Source of the DNA: Oscarella lobularis
Lineage: Eukaryota; Porifera; Homoscleromorpha; Homosclerophorida; Oscarellidae
NCBI RefSeq assembly: GCF_947507565.1
Contig: NC_089194.1
Coordinates: forward strand, 1,054,001 to 1,118,000
Length of the DNA stretch: 64,000 nt
Direction: 5' to 3'
A program made the position numbers and the translations under genes. Numbering within the stretch: position 1 is the stretch's first letter; each line of letters starts with the position of its first letter. Shown piece by piece: positions 16,195-28,609 of the stretch. Below the pieces are notes generated by a model. It was given only the letters and a program-made list of their open reading frames with translations, ran no database searches and had not been told where the DNA came from.

Positions 16195-16750
16195 ATGGGC
16201 TCTTTCCCCACGCGGAAACTCTACTAACGATTATTGTCGCCATTTCTCGGTCTAAATCGCCGTTTGTTTCTCGCCCGTAACAAAGAAGGGTACGTACGTA
16301 ACTATCTGACGTGCTCAAGATTTTAGCTTTTTGTTGGGTCGACGGAAGAGAGGGAACGCTTCAAAAAGAAACACGGCCAGCAAGAAACGCCTAGTGGCAC
16401 GTAGGCCACGGTATAGAGTGTTTCCTAGCTACTGCATGACGGCGTGGAAATTTGCCGATTGGGGCCTCTACTTTCGCCCTAATGCTTCAAGCTTACCTAG
16501 ACACCTCGAGACAAACTTTAGACAGGCAGAACCTTCCCCGGAAGAGCTCCCAGCACGTTTATGGCTTCGGAAGATCTAAGAGAGAGAGCGTTATTGGTGG
16601 TTTCAGCTTGCAAACGTAAAAAGACCAAGTGTGAAAGTCGAAACGCCAAACAAGAAGCTGCTTCAGTTCTACTCTTGGCCACGTTTTTTCTCGGCGACTG
16701 CTGGTTTATACGGGGCTCCAACGTAAAGCAGACACCTGATGCAGACACAA
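16195..16750 (+). pseudogene. Decayed copy of the small membrane/basic protein locus
   Basis: The sequence aligns with the intact locus at 21964-22582: the shared AAATCGCCGTTTGTTTC block, AGAAACGCCTA, then the CCTAGACAC...TTAGACAGGCAGAACCTTCCC segment. An extra G next to the start codon shifts the frame, the transmembrane region is partly deleted, and the second frame stops early with several indels. It is a host gene remnant created by the tandem duplication. Confidence 0.7.
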
Positions 16751-17046
16751 TATAAATTGATCAGTAACAAACCGCCTTCCCATGTTCATAATGCTTATCG
16801 TTTCCCCCTCCGCTGCAATGCAAACGAGAAGTAACGTCGCCTCTACTATTAAAGTTTAACTTCAAAACAAAGGGAAGTTCACTTACCTGGCAAAAACACT
16901 TGACAAAAGGTACATCTCATTTCCTCCTAATATCATCAATCAATATCCTGCTAAAGATTTTCGCTAGGGACTCGACCTTAAAACCGTCGAACGCTTCGAA
17001 TCCTGCTCATTGGACCCGAGGGAGAGAGACATCGGGACCAGCAGCC

Positions 17047-20000
17047 ATGCAGCTGTTACGCAGTCTCGTTTTTCTACTCGTTCTCGCGGCTCTCACTGAA
17101 GCCTCAGTCGTCACTACAATATCAAAGCTGATTTTCGGTCGTTCCCTCGAGAGTCTCGAAGAAAAAGTCGATTTCCAAGGAAGCGAGACGGAATTTCGAG
17201 GAGATGTCAAAGCAGGAGAGACCGTCACTATCACCGAGCTCATAACGAAAATGACGCCGACATTTTTGAAAAAAATCACCGAACCACTGGAAAAGAACTT
17301 CAAGAACAACCCACTCAATTTCCGAGTGAAAAACTTTACCGTGTCCAGAAGCCCGGCTTCGTTTTCTATAGGAACAGATGAGACGTCGTCATACACACTC
17401 ATCAAGAACTTTCTAACGATCACCAACGTCACCGCTTACATCAAAGTCACCGTCGATTTGTCGCGAGGCGCCGAAACGGCGAGCCGATTTCAAATCAATC
17501 AATTCTCGTTGGACGGAAAATGGATCATCGCCAAAAAGTGCTTCACGTTCCACGTCGATCTGATGATATACGATGGCGAATACGTCATTAGCGGCGGCCC
17601 CTGCGACGGAGTTCTCCGCGTCGGAGAATTCATTCAGTCTCTCGGCACGACCTTATTTCCTGCTACGTCAACGTCGACGAGTTTAAAAACGCTTCATTTG
17701 GACCGATTTGACATTGAAAATGCCGGCTTTTATGGAAAATATGTGCGCGGTACTGGACTCGGCTTTTCCTTGTACGGAAGTCCCACGTTTCATCTGCCTG
17801 GAACTACGGTTACAGCTCACGGTAACTTGATCGTGCATCGTTATAGCGTGACTGCGGAAGAAACAGAAACTGAGGAAGGAGCAGAGACAGAGGAAGGAAC
17901 AAAGAATCGCTGGGTTGTTACCGTCATTCTCGGCGTCGACTCGTTCAAACTGGCAGACGTTGTGAAAAGAATTGGAAATATTGACATTTCGCGCGTTCCA
18001 GGATTGGGAAGTCTTCGCGTACCGAACGCTTCTCTCGTCATCTCCACAAACAACGTAGATCCGAATCTAGTCGAGAATAAAATCGACGACTTCACCCTAT
18101 CGATGGGACCTATAGAGAAAGGCGTCGCTCTCGTGACAGATCTACCTCTTAGTACGGGAAATCTTCGCTCCTTCTTGCGGTTCGGAAACGGAAACGTCAA
18201 ATTTTCCATCGACGACACGGCGTCGGTTTTGAAACTCAAAACCGCCGTCGATCTTTTCACAAACGGCTATACGGAAGCCGAAATAAGGAAACGCTTACCA
18301 GGCCCCATAGCGAACGTTATCAACGCCATATTGAACGTTCGCGTGTCAAAATTCGATTACGTCAATGAACCACGCTCAGTCAGCATGGAATTGCGTCTTG
18401 ACGGGAACTACGTTCTTGTATCGAATTACGTTGAAGTCAGCGATGTTGTAGCGAATATCGATATCGCGCTATCGACGCCGAGAAAAACGACGTTTTCAGC
18501 GACAAGTAATTGGTATGTTGCTGGTACGAATTTCACTCTCAACATCGAATCGCCGCCAAGTGGCACGGGTTTCGTTCTCACGGCAACGGCGCCCGAAATT
18601 CGAATCGGTCAATTGATTACGAAATTTTCGGCGAGGTTTCTTCCGGACGCAATTACGTCGATAATTCAAAAAGTGAATTTGACCGGTTTTGTGATCTCGG
18701 AGCCGAGTATTTCGCTGACACTTTCGAGCGAGCTTTCCAGTCTCGACTTATCCGGAAAATTCGTATTTGGTCCGTGGGGAGGCGCCACAGTGTCGGCGTC
18801 CATCATGAGACAGCAGGGCGAGTTGAATTTTCTATTCGGCGTCGATTTCAGTGACTTTAAATTGAGCGAGCTCATCAAATCGCTGACGGGATTGTCGATC
18901 GGTGCGCTGTCGCTTTTAGATCAAAGTCTCAAGTGCGGAATCGTTTTCAGTCGTAACGTCGTCAACGCGCCTGCGCTGAAGGGAGCTGCACTTAGTCAGA
19001 TCAATGACGTCAAACCTGGACTCACGATCATCGCGTTTTTGAATATACCGGAATCCTGCAACTCTTCCTTCTGCAGACTCATTCACAAGTATTTGGGAAA
19101 TCCGAGCTTGTTCATCAGCGTCAACATTCAATCACTCAGCCAATTCGTTCTCAAAGCCGGTCTCTCGAACCTTCAAATTGCACCCGGTTTCGTTCTCAGT
19201 GAAGTTTCGCTCGAATTTGCAATTGGAACGGAGAACTACATCGGAATTAACGCCGCTGTACGAATCGACGCAATCAACTCGACATTCAGCGTAGCAATTC
19301 GCGTCGGTCAAGCCGGACTCGAGATTCTCTTAGACATGGTGGGACATTGGATAAAACCGTTCGGAATTCCGTTTCTTCAAGTGCGCGGCTTGCACGCCGC
19401 TATTGCGTTTCACGATCCCTTCGGCATTGGAGGCGTCGAATTAGGCGGAAGCGTGACGTTCGGACTTCCGCCCGTCCCGCCAAACGCCATCGACGTTGAT
19501 ATTTATGTCGGCATCGATACGAGAGACCCGAGTAAGAATTTCTTCTACTTCCACATCAATAAATTGACGATGAACGCGCTTCTGCGCGCCTTCGGAATTA
19601 ACGTCAATTTGCCGCGCGTCTTGGGCGACAGCGGTTTCCCGCACGGCGCGACGGTCTCGTACGCCGTGTCGGCGCACACGCTACCGCAATTAATGATTCC
19701 GGAAGGCTTCCGGATGAACGGGACTCTCGATATTTTTGGATATCAAATCGCCGTGGACATTGCCATATCCACGACGAACATTCATATCGATATCGTGCTC
19801 GATCCGCTGAATCTCGCCGGAGGATTAATCGTCATATCTCGCACCAGCAGCGACAGGCAGCACGGACCGAAATTCTACATCGACGCCAAGCTCGGTCTTC
19901 CGCCGGCGATTAAGGTCAACATATCCGGATATTGCAGTCTTTTAAAGGGAGCAGTGACAGGCGAAGTGATCGTCCAATTCAACGACAAATTCACGTACTT

Positions 20001-21715
20001 TTTCATCGAAGGAAGAATTTTCGTACTCTTTTTCAATTTGGAAATCTACGCCAATTACGGTTCGCTGAAGTCGGCGGGATTCCGCGCCAAAGGCGAAGTC
20101 GACGCGAGCGATTTGATCAAATTACAAGGCGAAATTATCGCCGCCATACGATCGTTCACCGCCGGCATTCAAAATCAAATACGGGACGCGAAACAAAAAG
20201 TCACGAACGCAAATCGTCACGTGGACGACACGTATCAAAAGGCGAAATCGAAAGAAGCCTCTTTCCACGCCGCAGTGGCCAATTTGGAAAGGAAAAAAGA
20301 CGATTTGAAAAGAAAGCAGGACGACATCAACCGAAGATTCCGTCCCGAACATTGCCATGGAAATATTTTCAAAAAAGCGGGTTGTAAAATTCGGAACGCT
20401 GCAAGATGGACTGCTAGGAAAGCCGCCACACTCGGGTTAAAAACCGCCCAAGGGGCGCTCTCCGCCGCCCAAGGCATCGTCAACGTCGCGCGTCACGGTT
20501 ACGACGAGACTATAAAAGTTGTCAACTTAGCGAAAGTGGGTCTCACGGTAGCGAACGCCGCTCTCGAGGGCGTGCGTCGCACCGCCGGTTTCGCTGGCCA
20601 AGTCGCCGAATCGTTCATCGACGCCGCCGCCAACAACAACATATTCCGACTTTGGTACGTGAAATTCGACTTGGACTTGGGCGTGCTCCAAGGAGGTCAC
20701 ATCACCGGCGCCGTATCGCTGACGATATTGGGAAAACATCTCGAAGGGCAGTTCGCGCTGACGATACGAAGTTTTAGGGAGATCGCCGAGAGCATATGGA
20801 ATCGAATCAAGAGCGCGTTCCACGGTCGACGTAGCGTCGTACAGGACGTCGTTCACATCGATCCAATTGCCGTCGCCGAACTCGCGCGAAAACGACGCGA
20901 AGCGAAAACGATGCGACGTCGCGCCGCCACTACCGACGCGGAGACGCTGCGTTTGCGGCGTCTTCACAACGCGATCGTGCATCAAACGTTTCAGGGAATG
21001 AGAACGCATTTTCCGCCGTTGCCGCATTCGCAAGGTTAGGGGGCCCCTCCTACGTTAACTTCAAATCGTACATGCGTTCTTTTCATAGAATCGACGTGTA
21101 CGATTTTCGGGCGCATTCGTAGCGTTGCCGGATACTTTGCGGCTTACATTCGCACAGCTGCAATCCGCCATAGTTATCACGTGGCGAGTTACAGTCGCGA
21201 AGTGTCTGCATACAACAAGTACCGGCCTCAGTCCTTGTGGGGAAAGGCCACTAGCCATCACTTCTGGGGAAAGGCCACTTACCCTCGCCGTTACCATGGT
21301 ACAAAATAATTTCATACATTAGCCTCTCATTTCTCGTCTTTTCTTTTTATAGATACCCGCGATATGCGTAGCTTGCTCAGCTCTATTCGGAGTCAGTTGA
21401 TTAACGCCAACGGGGTCGGTTTCGTTAAAGCGCGCGTGGCTTTGGATCTTGCAATTAAAAAATCGACTCATCTCTACTTGCAACAGTACGTCAACGTCGG
21501 ATTGGGTATGATCCAAAGGCAACATCACAGCAGATTGACTGTTGCTAATACCATGGCAACGGTGAGTAAAAATACGACAAATAGCAATATTTAAACGTGG
21601 AATTTTAATTTAGGCATTGAGAAGAATGTTTCACACTTCCTTGAACCGTGCCGGTCAAATGTCGAGAAACGTTCTTCACGAGCTCAGCGTGTTGAAATCA
21701 AAACTATCTTGTTAG
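17047..21715 (+). CDS. Giant beta-rich secreted protein, copy 2 (1502 aa)
   Basis: Exons 17047-21034, 21089-21298, 21353-21561 and 21614-21715, all in phase. It has the same signal peptide (MQLLRSLVFLLVLAALTEAS), repeated beta modules, Cys cluster, helical linker and C-terminal exons as copy 1, including the two WGKAT motifs. Differences are mostly conservative substitutions. There is one small insertion of acidic ETEEGAET-type repeats near 17860-17900 and a longer linker. Both copies keep an open frame over 1500 codons, so both are probably functional. Copy 2 lacks the intron at the Cys cluster. Family and function are not recognised. The duplicated upstream sequence suggests similar regulation. 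Confidence 0.85.
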
Positions 21716-21963
21716 GAAAAAACGGGCTCGGCGAAATTGAAAACAGAACTCTGATTTGTGTCGTTTTTTTTTTTCTTTCTCTCTCTCTTTCTTTTTCTCT
21801 GTGCACGTGTATTGGTGTTTGATGTCGGTTAGTGTCAAAAATATATGATGATCTCATCTCTAACAATCGCCTCAACAAACTTCCTTTTCCTAACTAGAAA
21901 TACGAGATCGCTCTCTTTCTCCCCCTACTCTCGCTCCTACTAAGCAAGTCTATTCACTTCGCA

Positions 21964-22194
21964 ATGGCTCTTTCCCCACAAGGAAACTTTACTAATGATT
22001 ACGGTCACGGGGACATATGGCTCGGTCTAAATCGCCGTTTGTTTCCCGCTCGTAACAAAGAAGGGGAAAGCTATCTGATGACGATTTGCGTCTTAACTCT
22101 GATGTGCTTGGGATTCATAGCTTTTTTTGGGATGATGATGAGAAATTCGTCGAAGAAGAGAGACGAAAGAAACGTGTTGGCAAGAAACGCCTAA
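21964..22194 (+). CDS. Small single-pass membrane protein (76 aa)
   Basis: The open frame starts MALSPQGNFTNDYGHGD and has one hydrophobic span (MTICVLTLMCLGFIAFFGMMM) followed by a basic KKRDER tail, typical of a small type I or III membrane protein. It lies just downstream of the giant gene copy 2. The corresponding locus in unit 1 is broken. A splice into the next frame (22229 on) was tested: a GT-AG pair exists, but the reading frame does not carry through, so I list the two frames separately. Unrecognised family. Confidence 0.45.
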   Translation: MALSPQGNFTNDYGHGDIWLGLNRRLFPARNKEGESYLMTICVLTLMCLGFIAFFGMMMRNSSKKRDERNVLARNA

Positions 22195-22228
22195 TGGCTC
22201 GTACTTTGGACTGATTCCTAGCTATTGC

Positions 22229-22582
22229 ATGACGACGCGGCAATTTGCCAAACAAAACCTCTACTTTCGCTCTGTAGCTAACGCTAAGGCTTACCTAGAC
22301 ACTTTGAGACGAACCTTAGACAGGCAGAACCTTCCCGAAAGAGTTCCCAGCTCGTTTACGGCCTCGGAAGACCCTACGAAAAAGCGTTACTGGTGGTTTC
22401 AGCAGGCCAAACGTAAAATAGACCAAGCGCGAAAGTCGAAACGTCAGAAAAAGCTGCTTCTTAGCCACGTTTCTCGGCAGCTGCAAGTTTCACATACGGG
22501 GCACCAAAAGTTCGTTTCAGCAAATGCGGATATTCCGAAGAGACTTTTCGAAAACTTTAAAGTACGTAAACGTTTGCTTTAG
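22229..22582 (+). CDS. Basic 117-aa protein of unknown function
   Basis: The open frame MTTRQFAKQNLYF... is rich in Arg and Lys (QAKRKIDQARKSKRQKK) and has no signal peptide. It could be a second cistron, a further exon of the small membrane protein gene, or a chance frame. Partial conservation of the frame in the decayed unit 1 copy argues it was once coding. Confidence 0.35.
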   Translation: MTTRQFAKQNLYFRSVANAKAYLDTLRRTLDRQNLPERVPSSFTASEDPTKKRYWWFQQAKRKIDQARKSKRQKKLLLSHVSRQLQVSHTGHQKFVSANADIPKRLFENFKVRKRLL

Positions 22583-22613
22583 GTCAAAGCAGTAAAAAGA
22601 AAAAAGAAAAAGT

Positions 22614-22686
22614 CGACCACGAAGGGACTCGAACCCTCAATCCCCCGGTTCGAAGCCGGATGCCTTGACCATTAGGCCACGCGGTC
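22614..22686 (-). tRNA. tRNA-Arg (anticodon UCG)
   Basis: On the minus strand the 73-nt sequence folds as a cloverleaf. The acceptor stem is GACCGCG/CGTGGTC with one G-U pair. The D arm carries GGCCTAATGGTCAAGGC, the anticodon loop is CTTCGAA (anticodon TCG) and the T arm is GGGTTCGAGTCCC. No intron. Downstream on the minus strand are T-runs (plus-strand AAAAAGAAAAAAG) suitable as a Pol III terminator. Box A and Box B motifs are present. Confidence 0.95.
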
Positions 22687-22976
22687 CTATTGAGAACAAT
22701 CTATTTATTGCTGTTAATATAAGACTACAAGTAAAGCTTAGGACCAACTGTACACAAGACTTCCCTAATTCAAGCTCATTGCTTGTTTTGGCATCAAATT
22801 CCACTCATAACAGACCTAAAATTTCCGCTTCTACCACGGGAAATAAATCGCTGTTATTATAATAGCAATTTACCTATTACAGCTAATTTCAGCAAGTCCT
22901 TATTTATAACGAAACAAATCCCTGTCGAAGCTCATTCCTTTCAGAAGATCTTACACGTTCATCTGAGACCGATAAG

Positions 22977-23752
22977 ATGAAATTTATTCTTCTGCTGACC
23001 CTGTTCGGTCTTTGCACTTCGTTAGAGCTTAGTGCCAGTGAAGACGAACTTGGAGATGGCGGCGCGGAAAACGCAGCGCGAAGTTGGTCCCTCTGGCGCC
23101 ATCAGCCTCATCGTCCTCCTCCTAATCATGCTCCTATGCAGTGTAAGAATCTAGTTCTGTACAGTATGAAAATCTAAGACAATTTTATCCCTAATTTAAT
23201 TGAATGTTACTGTGTAGCGGCGATGTGTCATCTTCTGCACAGGCTTCACCTTCTTGCTCACATGGTTTTGCACAAATTCGTGGAGCACCACGTTGAAAAG
23301 GGAGGTCACGCTCAACATCAGCGTCCCGGTTAGTAAATGAATTAATTATTATTAATTAAAAAACCAATGGTAAACCAACGGCGAAGGCTACGGCAAATTC
23401 TACTACTCAAATCGACTCCACGGAACTGCAGGTTACAGGTCGTTCTGGCATAAAATGAACGAATGGTACAAAGCACACGGACATACGGGAGTCCACCAGT
23501 ACTTGGAAAAGCTCTTCAGCCAACTCAATTCCATGAAACATCGCATGCACCCGCAACATGACCACAGATGGGACGCCTTGAAAGCGGTACGCTTTTAATT
23601 TTCTTTAATATATCACGTGCACGTGAAAAATATTTATTTAGCATCTGAGAGGAATGATGGGACACGCTGGAGACCAAATGCGCCACTACACCGGCTTAAA
23701 AGGACACGTCAAATTTATCGCAGAGTATCTTCACAAGCACAGATGCATGTAA
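22977..23752 (+). CDS. Small histidine-rich secreted protein
   Basis: Exons 22977-23142, 23218-23328, 23387-23586 and 23642-23752 join in phase. The signal peptide is MKFILLLTLFGLCTSLELS. The mature chain is about 180 residues, unusually rich in His (for example HLLHRLHLLAHMVLHK and HRMHPQHDHRW), with Trp, Tyr and Met but few Cys. The pattern fits amphipathic helices and metal binding (inference). An alternative acceptor for exon 3 further right would remove about 17 residues. A poly(A) signal follows at 23858. It is the last member of the run of secreted proteins in this region. Family not recognised. Confidence 0.75.
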
Positions 23753-23857
23753 AAACCAAAAAAAAAGTTGCGAGAGAAAACTTTCTATCTACAAGTACTG
23801 TATGTCTCTGTGAACCTGTGTCTTGTTTCTTCTTTTGTTTTTCTGTCCGAAATCTCG

Positions 23858-23863
23858 AATAAA
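23858..23863 (+). other. Poly(A) signal AATAAA
   Basis: AATAAA, about 105 bp after the stop of the histidine-rich protein gene. Confidence 0.6.
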
Positions 23864-23936
23864 GAACGAAATATCAAGCTCGAGTCGTCCTAATTATAAC
23901 TACCAATAATAATAATAATAATACATCGACTGTAAA

Positions 23937-26900
23937 CTACGAATAGCCGGCAAGTGAATAAAATCCGTAGGGCTCGTACGAACCCAATGGGCTGTCCAAC
24001 GGTGACTGAGGACTGGCGGAAGAGCCGAAAAACTCGTCCGATTGAAGTCGAGCCCGATTTAGCGACGGTTCCGACGTACTGCGTTGAATCTTCGGTATCG
24101 TGTGAACCAATCGTTCCAATTCGGAAAGAACCTACGCCACATACGGGAGTCTACGAGAGAGCGCCTAAAAACTGTTCTAAATTCGATTGCCTGCGTAAAT
24201 TCGGGTCGTTCCTCTCGCTTCGTTTTGACGCAGTCGCTAAAAACGCGACGCAAATCTTTCGGCGTGTCTTTTCGCGCGTTGCACAAGTCCGGTTTCAAGT
24301 AGCCCCTCCCAATCATAAAAATAAGCTAGAAGAAGCTCTAATCGATATACAAGCGCTAAATTTCGAACTGCCCCTACTTGATCGCGATTTTTTATGTGTT
24401 GATATGGCAACGTTTGCGTTACCAATTCGTAGACTACGATCCCGAACGCGTAAACGTCGGATTTCGTAGTGTAAGGCGTCGAGTCTTGCATGCGAATCAC
24501 TTCGGGCGCCTAATTTTTTAAAAATCGAATTCGAAGAGTTCCCGTATATCTAACAAACCATCCACAATATGGAGCCAGTCGGCTGTTCGTACTGCTGCGA
24601 GCCGCTCCAACGAGTTTTAACGGTGGCCAAGCCGAAATCTCCAATTTTCACTGTGTAGTCTTCTTGCAGAAATATATCTACGCGCCATTTTCATTAAATT
24701 CAATGAGAAACTTAGTATTAGTACAGCCGAACGTCCGATTATCTCGAGATTTAATTAATAATAAAGCGTTAGATATTTTTGAATTCAAAAATAACCATTT
24801 AGATAATCGGCGTGCAGCCGCACAATATTGCTGCTCTAACTGTTTGATTTCAGATCGCGATGTATAATCTTTTTCGCGTGTAAATAACTGCAGCAAATAA
24901 TAATAATGAGAATTGGCCTCGAGTACGTTGGAGCGCCCTTACTCCATTCCCTGGGCCGTTTGCCGAGCGATTTCGACGAGCTGCAGCATCTCGAAACGAT
25001 TCTCGAACACGTGTATGTGCTTATAGAGCGACGATCCCTCGCACCATTGGGTCACAATGGCGAGATACGGACGCGAGATAAATCCCATGAATAGAAGAAT
25101 GTTATCGTGACGAGTTTTGCTAAAAGAACGTCTCGCCCGTAATCCCCCATCGGATTATAGATTTTCTTTTTTAAAAAATTCCCGCGCTCGCACCTAAGCA
25201 CGCTAACTTCATTCTTAAACGCTTGCAATTGGGAAGGATTCGGCTCGCGCACGTTAAGCTTTTTAATGGCAATCGTTCCTGGGCGCGCAAAATAAATCAA
25301 TAAATAAATTAGAGCGGTTTATCAAGTACCGTGCCAATATGCTTTGAATACGGTTCCAAATGAACCCGAACCCACTCGTTCGCCGATAGATATGTTATCA
25401 GTCGGAATTTCCCAGTCGTCACTCGGCAATTCGCGCTTAGAGATAAAAAATTCATATGATACTCTCTCTACATCTCTGTTAGACCCTCGCGCGCGCACTT
25501 CGTCAATTACATATATTAAAAAAAACGAATAAATAATCTCTCACCATTTTTCCTTTTTGCAAGGGGGAACTCAACGATCGCAAGCGAATCGCCTGCTTGT
25601 CTTTCTCTTTGGCCAGCAAAGTCGAACTGTCGACCGAGTAGACCTTACGCGATTCGCCGAACGACGACGTCGAGACGCCCGACGACTTTCGTCTCACCGT
25701 GACGACGGACGAGAATTCGTCCTCGACGCGATGACTCACGCCGCCGCTGAAAACGGCGGGCGGAGTCGTCGGCGGATGCATCGACTCCGCGCGCCGCGCG
25801 ACCGGCGATATGAGATGCGACGTCGAAACGCCTAGACTCGTCTCAAATATACGAGAGGACTATCAGGGGAGGATTACTTTGTCCCATGGAAGCGACGGAG
25901 CTGCTGTGACAGCGAACTCGCGGATGATCCGTTTCCAAGGAACGGGCGTTAATTCTCCTCTATTATAAGAAAAAAAAAACGTTATCGTCGCATTTAGGCT
26001 ATCGGAATTTCTAAAGTACTCTTGACGTCTCAGAGTGTACTATCTATGATATGTGGAGCTATAGAGGCCTTAGTTTGATTTAAAATCAACGATTATTAGC
26101 ATATAGTGGTATAGGTCACATTGGGTTTTGGTGTAACAATTGGTTCATTTGAACATATTCAAGCAAGTTTAATAATATATATATGATTATATTCAAACGC
26201 AACCGTCGAGAAATGTCGACGTTTTCGCACGAAAGCGCCGATTTCCTCCTAACTACGCAGTCAAAGTTCACAAACATAGTTATCTTAGGACATTCAGCCG
26301 CCAAGTGAAATATACTAAGATGATTGAGGAATTACGAACGCCCCCGAATACGAACGTACCTCTCGTCTCGATTGCAATATTTTCTGCATGTGAGGAGCCG
26401 AGTGCGTTCTCTCTCTCGTCACCGACTCGTCCGTCTCTTCGTCGTCGTCCATCGACGGCTTTCGAAGCTGAATATCAATCCCGCTTACGATGGGATCGAC
26501 GCTTTTTTCTGCCACTGCATCTCCTCCTCCGCGTTCCTCCTTTTCCTTCGAGTGATGACGCACTACGGGATAGTTCGTTGCCTTACTCAACATACTACGG
26601 GTGGGAAGAGAGAACGAGAGGGAGATTAGAGAGCGACGTACGATTTTCTCTCGGATGCCTTCGAAAGACGTTGCTCGGATCGCCGGGAGTGCAGAGCGTC
26701 GGAACGTTGCTGGCGCAGCGCTCGTGGAATTTGTAACCGCACGTTTGACATCTAAAAAAAGACGAACGACGTTAGATGTCGACGTCACGAAAACAAACGC
26801 TTACCTATATCCGCTTAGTAAAAGACTTCGGCATACGTCACAAAAGGCGAGACTAAAGTACGTTTTTCTCGCCTAGAAGAAAAGATGATAGATCTGATAT

Positions 26901-28609
26901 TTAATCTTTTTTTTTCTTACGAAGTTATGCTCGATGCTAGCGAGTTCGAATTCTTCTCTATATTCGATCGATATCTATGGAAAGAGTTTTTGATATTGAG
27001 TCGATTGAATTGATTTGGTGCTCGAGTTTCTACTTCTTCTTCGGCAATTTCCGTGAGTTTCGTGTCCCACGGTATGAGCTTTCGAAAATTGCATCGATAG
27101 ACCAAACACGTTTCGCACGTCATGCCGCGCATTCGCATCGCCTTCTGGAGCGCCTCTTGAATCGTAACGTTCGGCCTCACGAGAACCTAAAATCACAACG
27201 ACTCATAATAGCCAGAGATTTATAGCCAAAGCGCCAAGACTTCTAACTGTGAGCGTACAATATATCCATGTTATTATACAAGAACTGTAGATTATATGTA
27301 GAGGCATCAGGACTTTTAACATATCTAGGTATGTAATGTGGGTATAGGTGCAGACCTAATATACGGTTTGCCGCAGCCTATAGCAGATGGTGTGAAATTA
27401 TTTACAAAAGAAATTATTATTCCTAACCCATCCTCACATTTTCTAATTGATCCAATTCTATCATTAGTTTTAGCTCATCTAACATATCAGTTAGATGACG
27501 TGAGCTACTAGCACCATGTACATATAATAGCTATCCCAGGCGTGGGAACTCCTTACAGTTCCTGTACGCAAATATCATGTCTAACTGACAGAGGTACTGC
27601 CACACGCTTTCGTATAATAAACGTCTAAACGTCTTTCCACATATAATGCCTTCAGCGTCTCTATCCTATAAGTTATTGATTCTTACGCGTATACGCTATA
27701 AGCCTACCTCTTGCCTCTACCTGCCTTGGTCTCTTCTAATAACTACTTCCCTATCTCATCAGACATCTCGTCTTTTCATTCCTCTTACCATGGTTCTTTG
27801 TTGATGAGGCAAGTAGGCTCGCACGTGTTGACTTGGCGACAGAACCATAGGCGGCGGCAGCGGCCTGATATCGTCACTTTCTTCCAAAATTTTCCGCAGC
27901 AGTTTCTCTTTCGCCATGTATTCACTGATCTTTCCTTTCACATCTTCATAGTGCTGCGGCAACAATTAATTAAGATACATGGAAACTAAAGATGCTAATA
28001 CAATAATTTATACATAGATGTAGCTAAATAAATATGTCTTCACCAATAATGTATTCATTAAATGCTAATACGAATATTAATTTATTTTCGTTTTCGAACG
28101 CACTTCTATGTACATGGCCGGCGACTGCTTCTGTTCGGCAATTTGCGACGTCAGAGACTCCAAAAGGTTCTTCAAAACGCCGATGACTTCGAGGACGTGT
28201 CGCAGCTAAAAGAAAAAAAATTAGACTACATTCGTGTACTGTAGGCAGACTAAGGTCTCGCGAATTGCAGTCAAATCGCCGAAAAAGGTCCCGGAGACGC
28301 ATTCGAGTAAGCGGAATCGTGCTAATTTATGTGTGCAACAGCGAAGGACTCGCGAAGCGCTATTCGCTCGATTCTGCGTCGCTATTGCAAGCGTGCGCAC
28401 TCTACGACAAGCATTGGGTGCGCTACGACGGGCAGTCGTTCGTTTACGGTCGCTTTTCGAGGCGAAACCGCGAAACGTCTTCGACGAGCGAAAAACGCTC
28501 GTTCGAGGCGCGATGTGCGAGAAGGGGAGGCGGCGCGTATGCTGGTGCGCTGTACCTCGGCTTCGACTTTGCTTTTGTTGCGCCGATTCTGGGGGACTGT
28601 CGGCTCCAT
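23937..28609 (-). CDS. BRAF: RAF-family serine/threonine kinase, B-Raf type
   Basis: MAP kinase kinase kinase that links Ras to MEK. Reading down the minus strand, a likely short first exon (28609-28556) is followed by a B-Raf-specific region exon (28205-28104). The Ras-binding domain (27953-27789, 27186 on) has the VYRC strand and ends before HNF. The C1 zinc finger ([13 protein letters not shown], then [12 protein letters not shown]; about 26870-26700) comes next. Then come a 14-3-3 site RERTHSAP (about 26400), a Ser-rich linker, [10 protein letters not shown] and the kinase domain: IAIKKLNV for the ATP lysine, HRDLKSN (about 24850), DFGLA (about 24630) and [10 protein letters not shown]. 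The C-terminal 14-3-3 site is QRSTSEPSL, and the stop is at 23937. All catalytic residues are present. The BRS exon makes it B-Raf-like and not c-Raf-like. The first exon is the weak point, as a Met could lie elsewhere in 28221-28640. Confidence 0.93.
27187..27788. other. Long RAF intron inside the Ras-binding domain
   Basis: About 600 bp of AT-rich sequence separates the two Ras-binding-domain exons (QQRTM and VLVRPNVT). I see no ORF, repeat or RNA in it. Confidence 0.6.

Larger units (their letters stand above)
11013..16754. repeat. Tandem duplication, unit 1 (about 5.7 kb)
   Basis: This unit comprises promoter, giant secreted-protein gene, 3' flank and a small membrane-protein locus. The same order and closely similar sequence recur at 16846-22582. 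The coding part is the best conserved. The flanks carry indels, and the small locus in this unit is broken. Confidence 0.8.
16846..22582. repeat. Tandem duplication, unit 2 (about 5.7 kb)
   Basis: This is the second copy of the unit at 11013-16754: promoter, giant secreted protein, 3' flank and the intact small membrane/basic locus. Units are head-to-tail with about 90 bp between them. The joint contains the short repeat shared with 6590-6665. Confidence 0.8.

Noticed and set aside
21964-22582. One spliced gene joining the small membrane protein and the basic protein
   Set aside because: A 48-bp GT-AG stretch exists between them, but splicing it leaves the second part out of frame, so I kept two entries.
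26119-26304. Possible small gene between RAF exons near 26.1-26.3 kb
   Set aside because: It lies inside a RAF intron, is short, and has no recognisable start, domain or composition.
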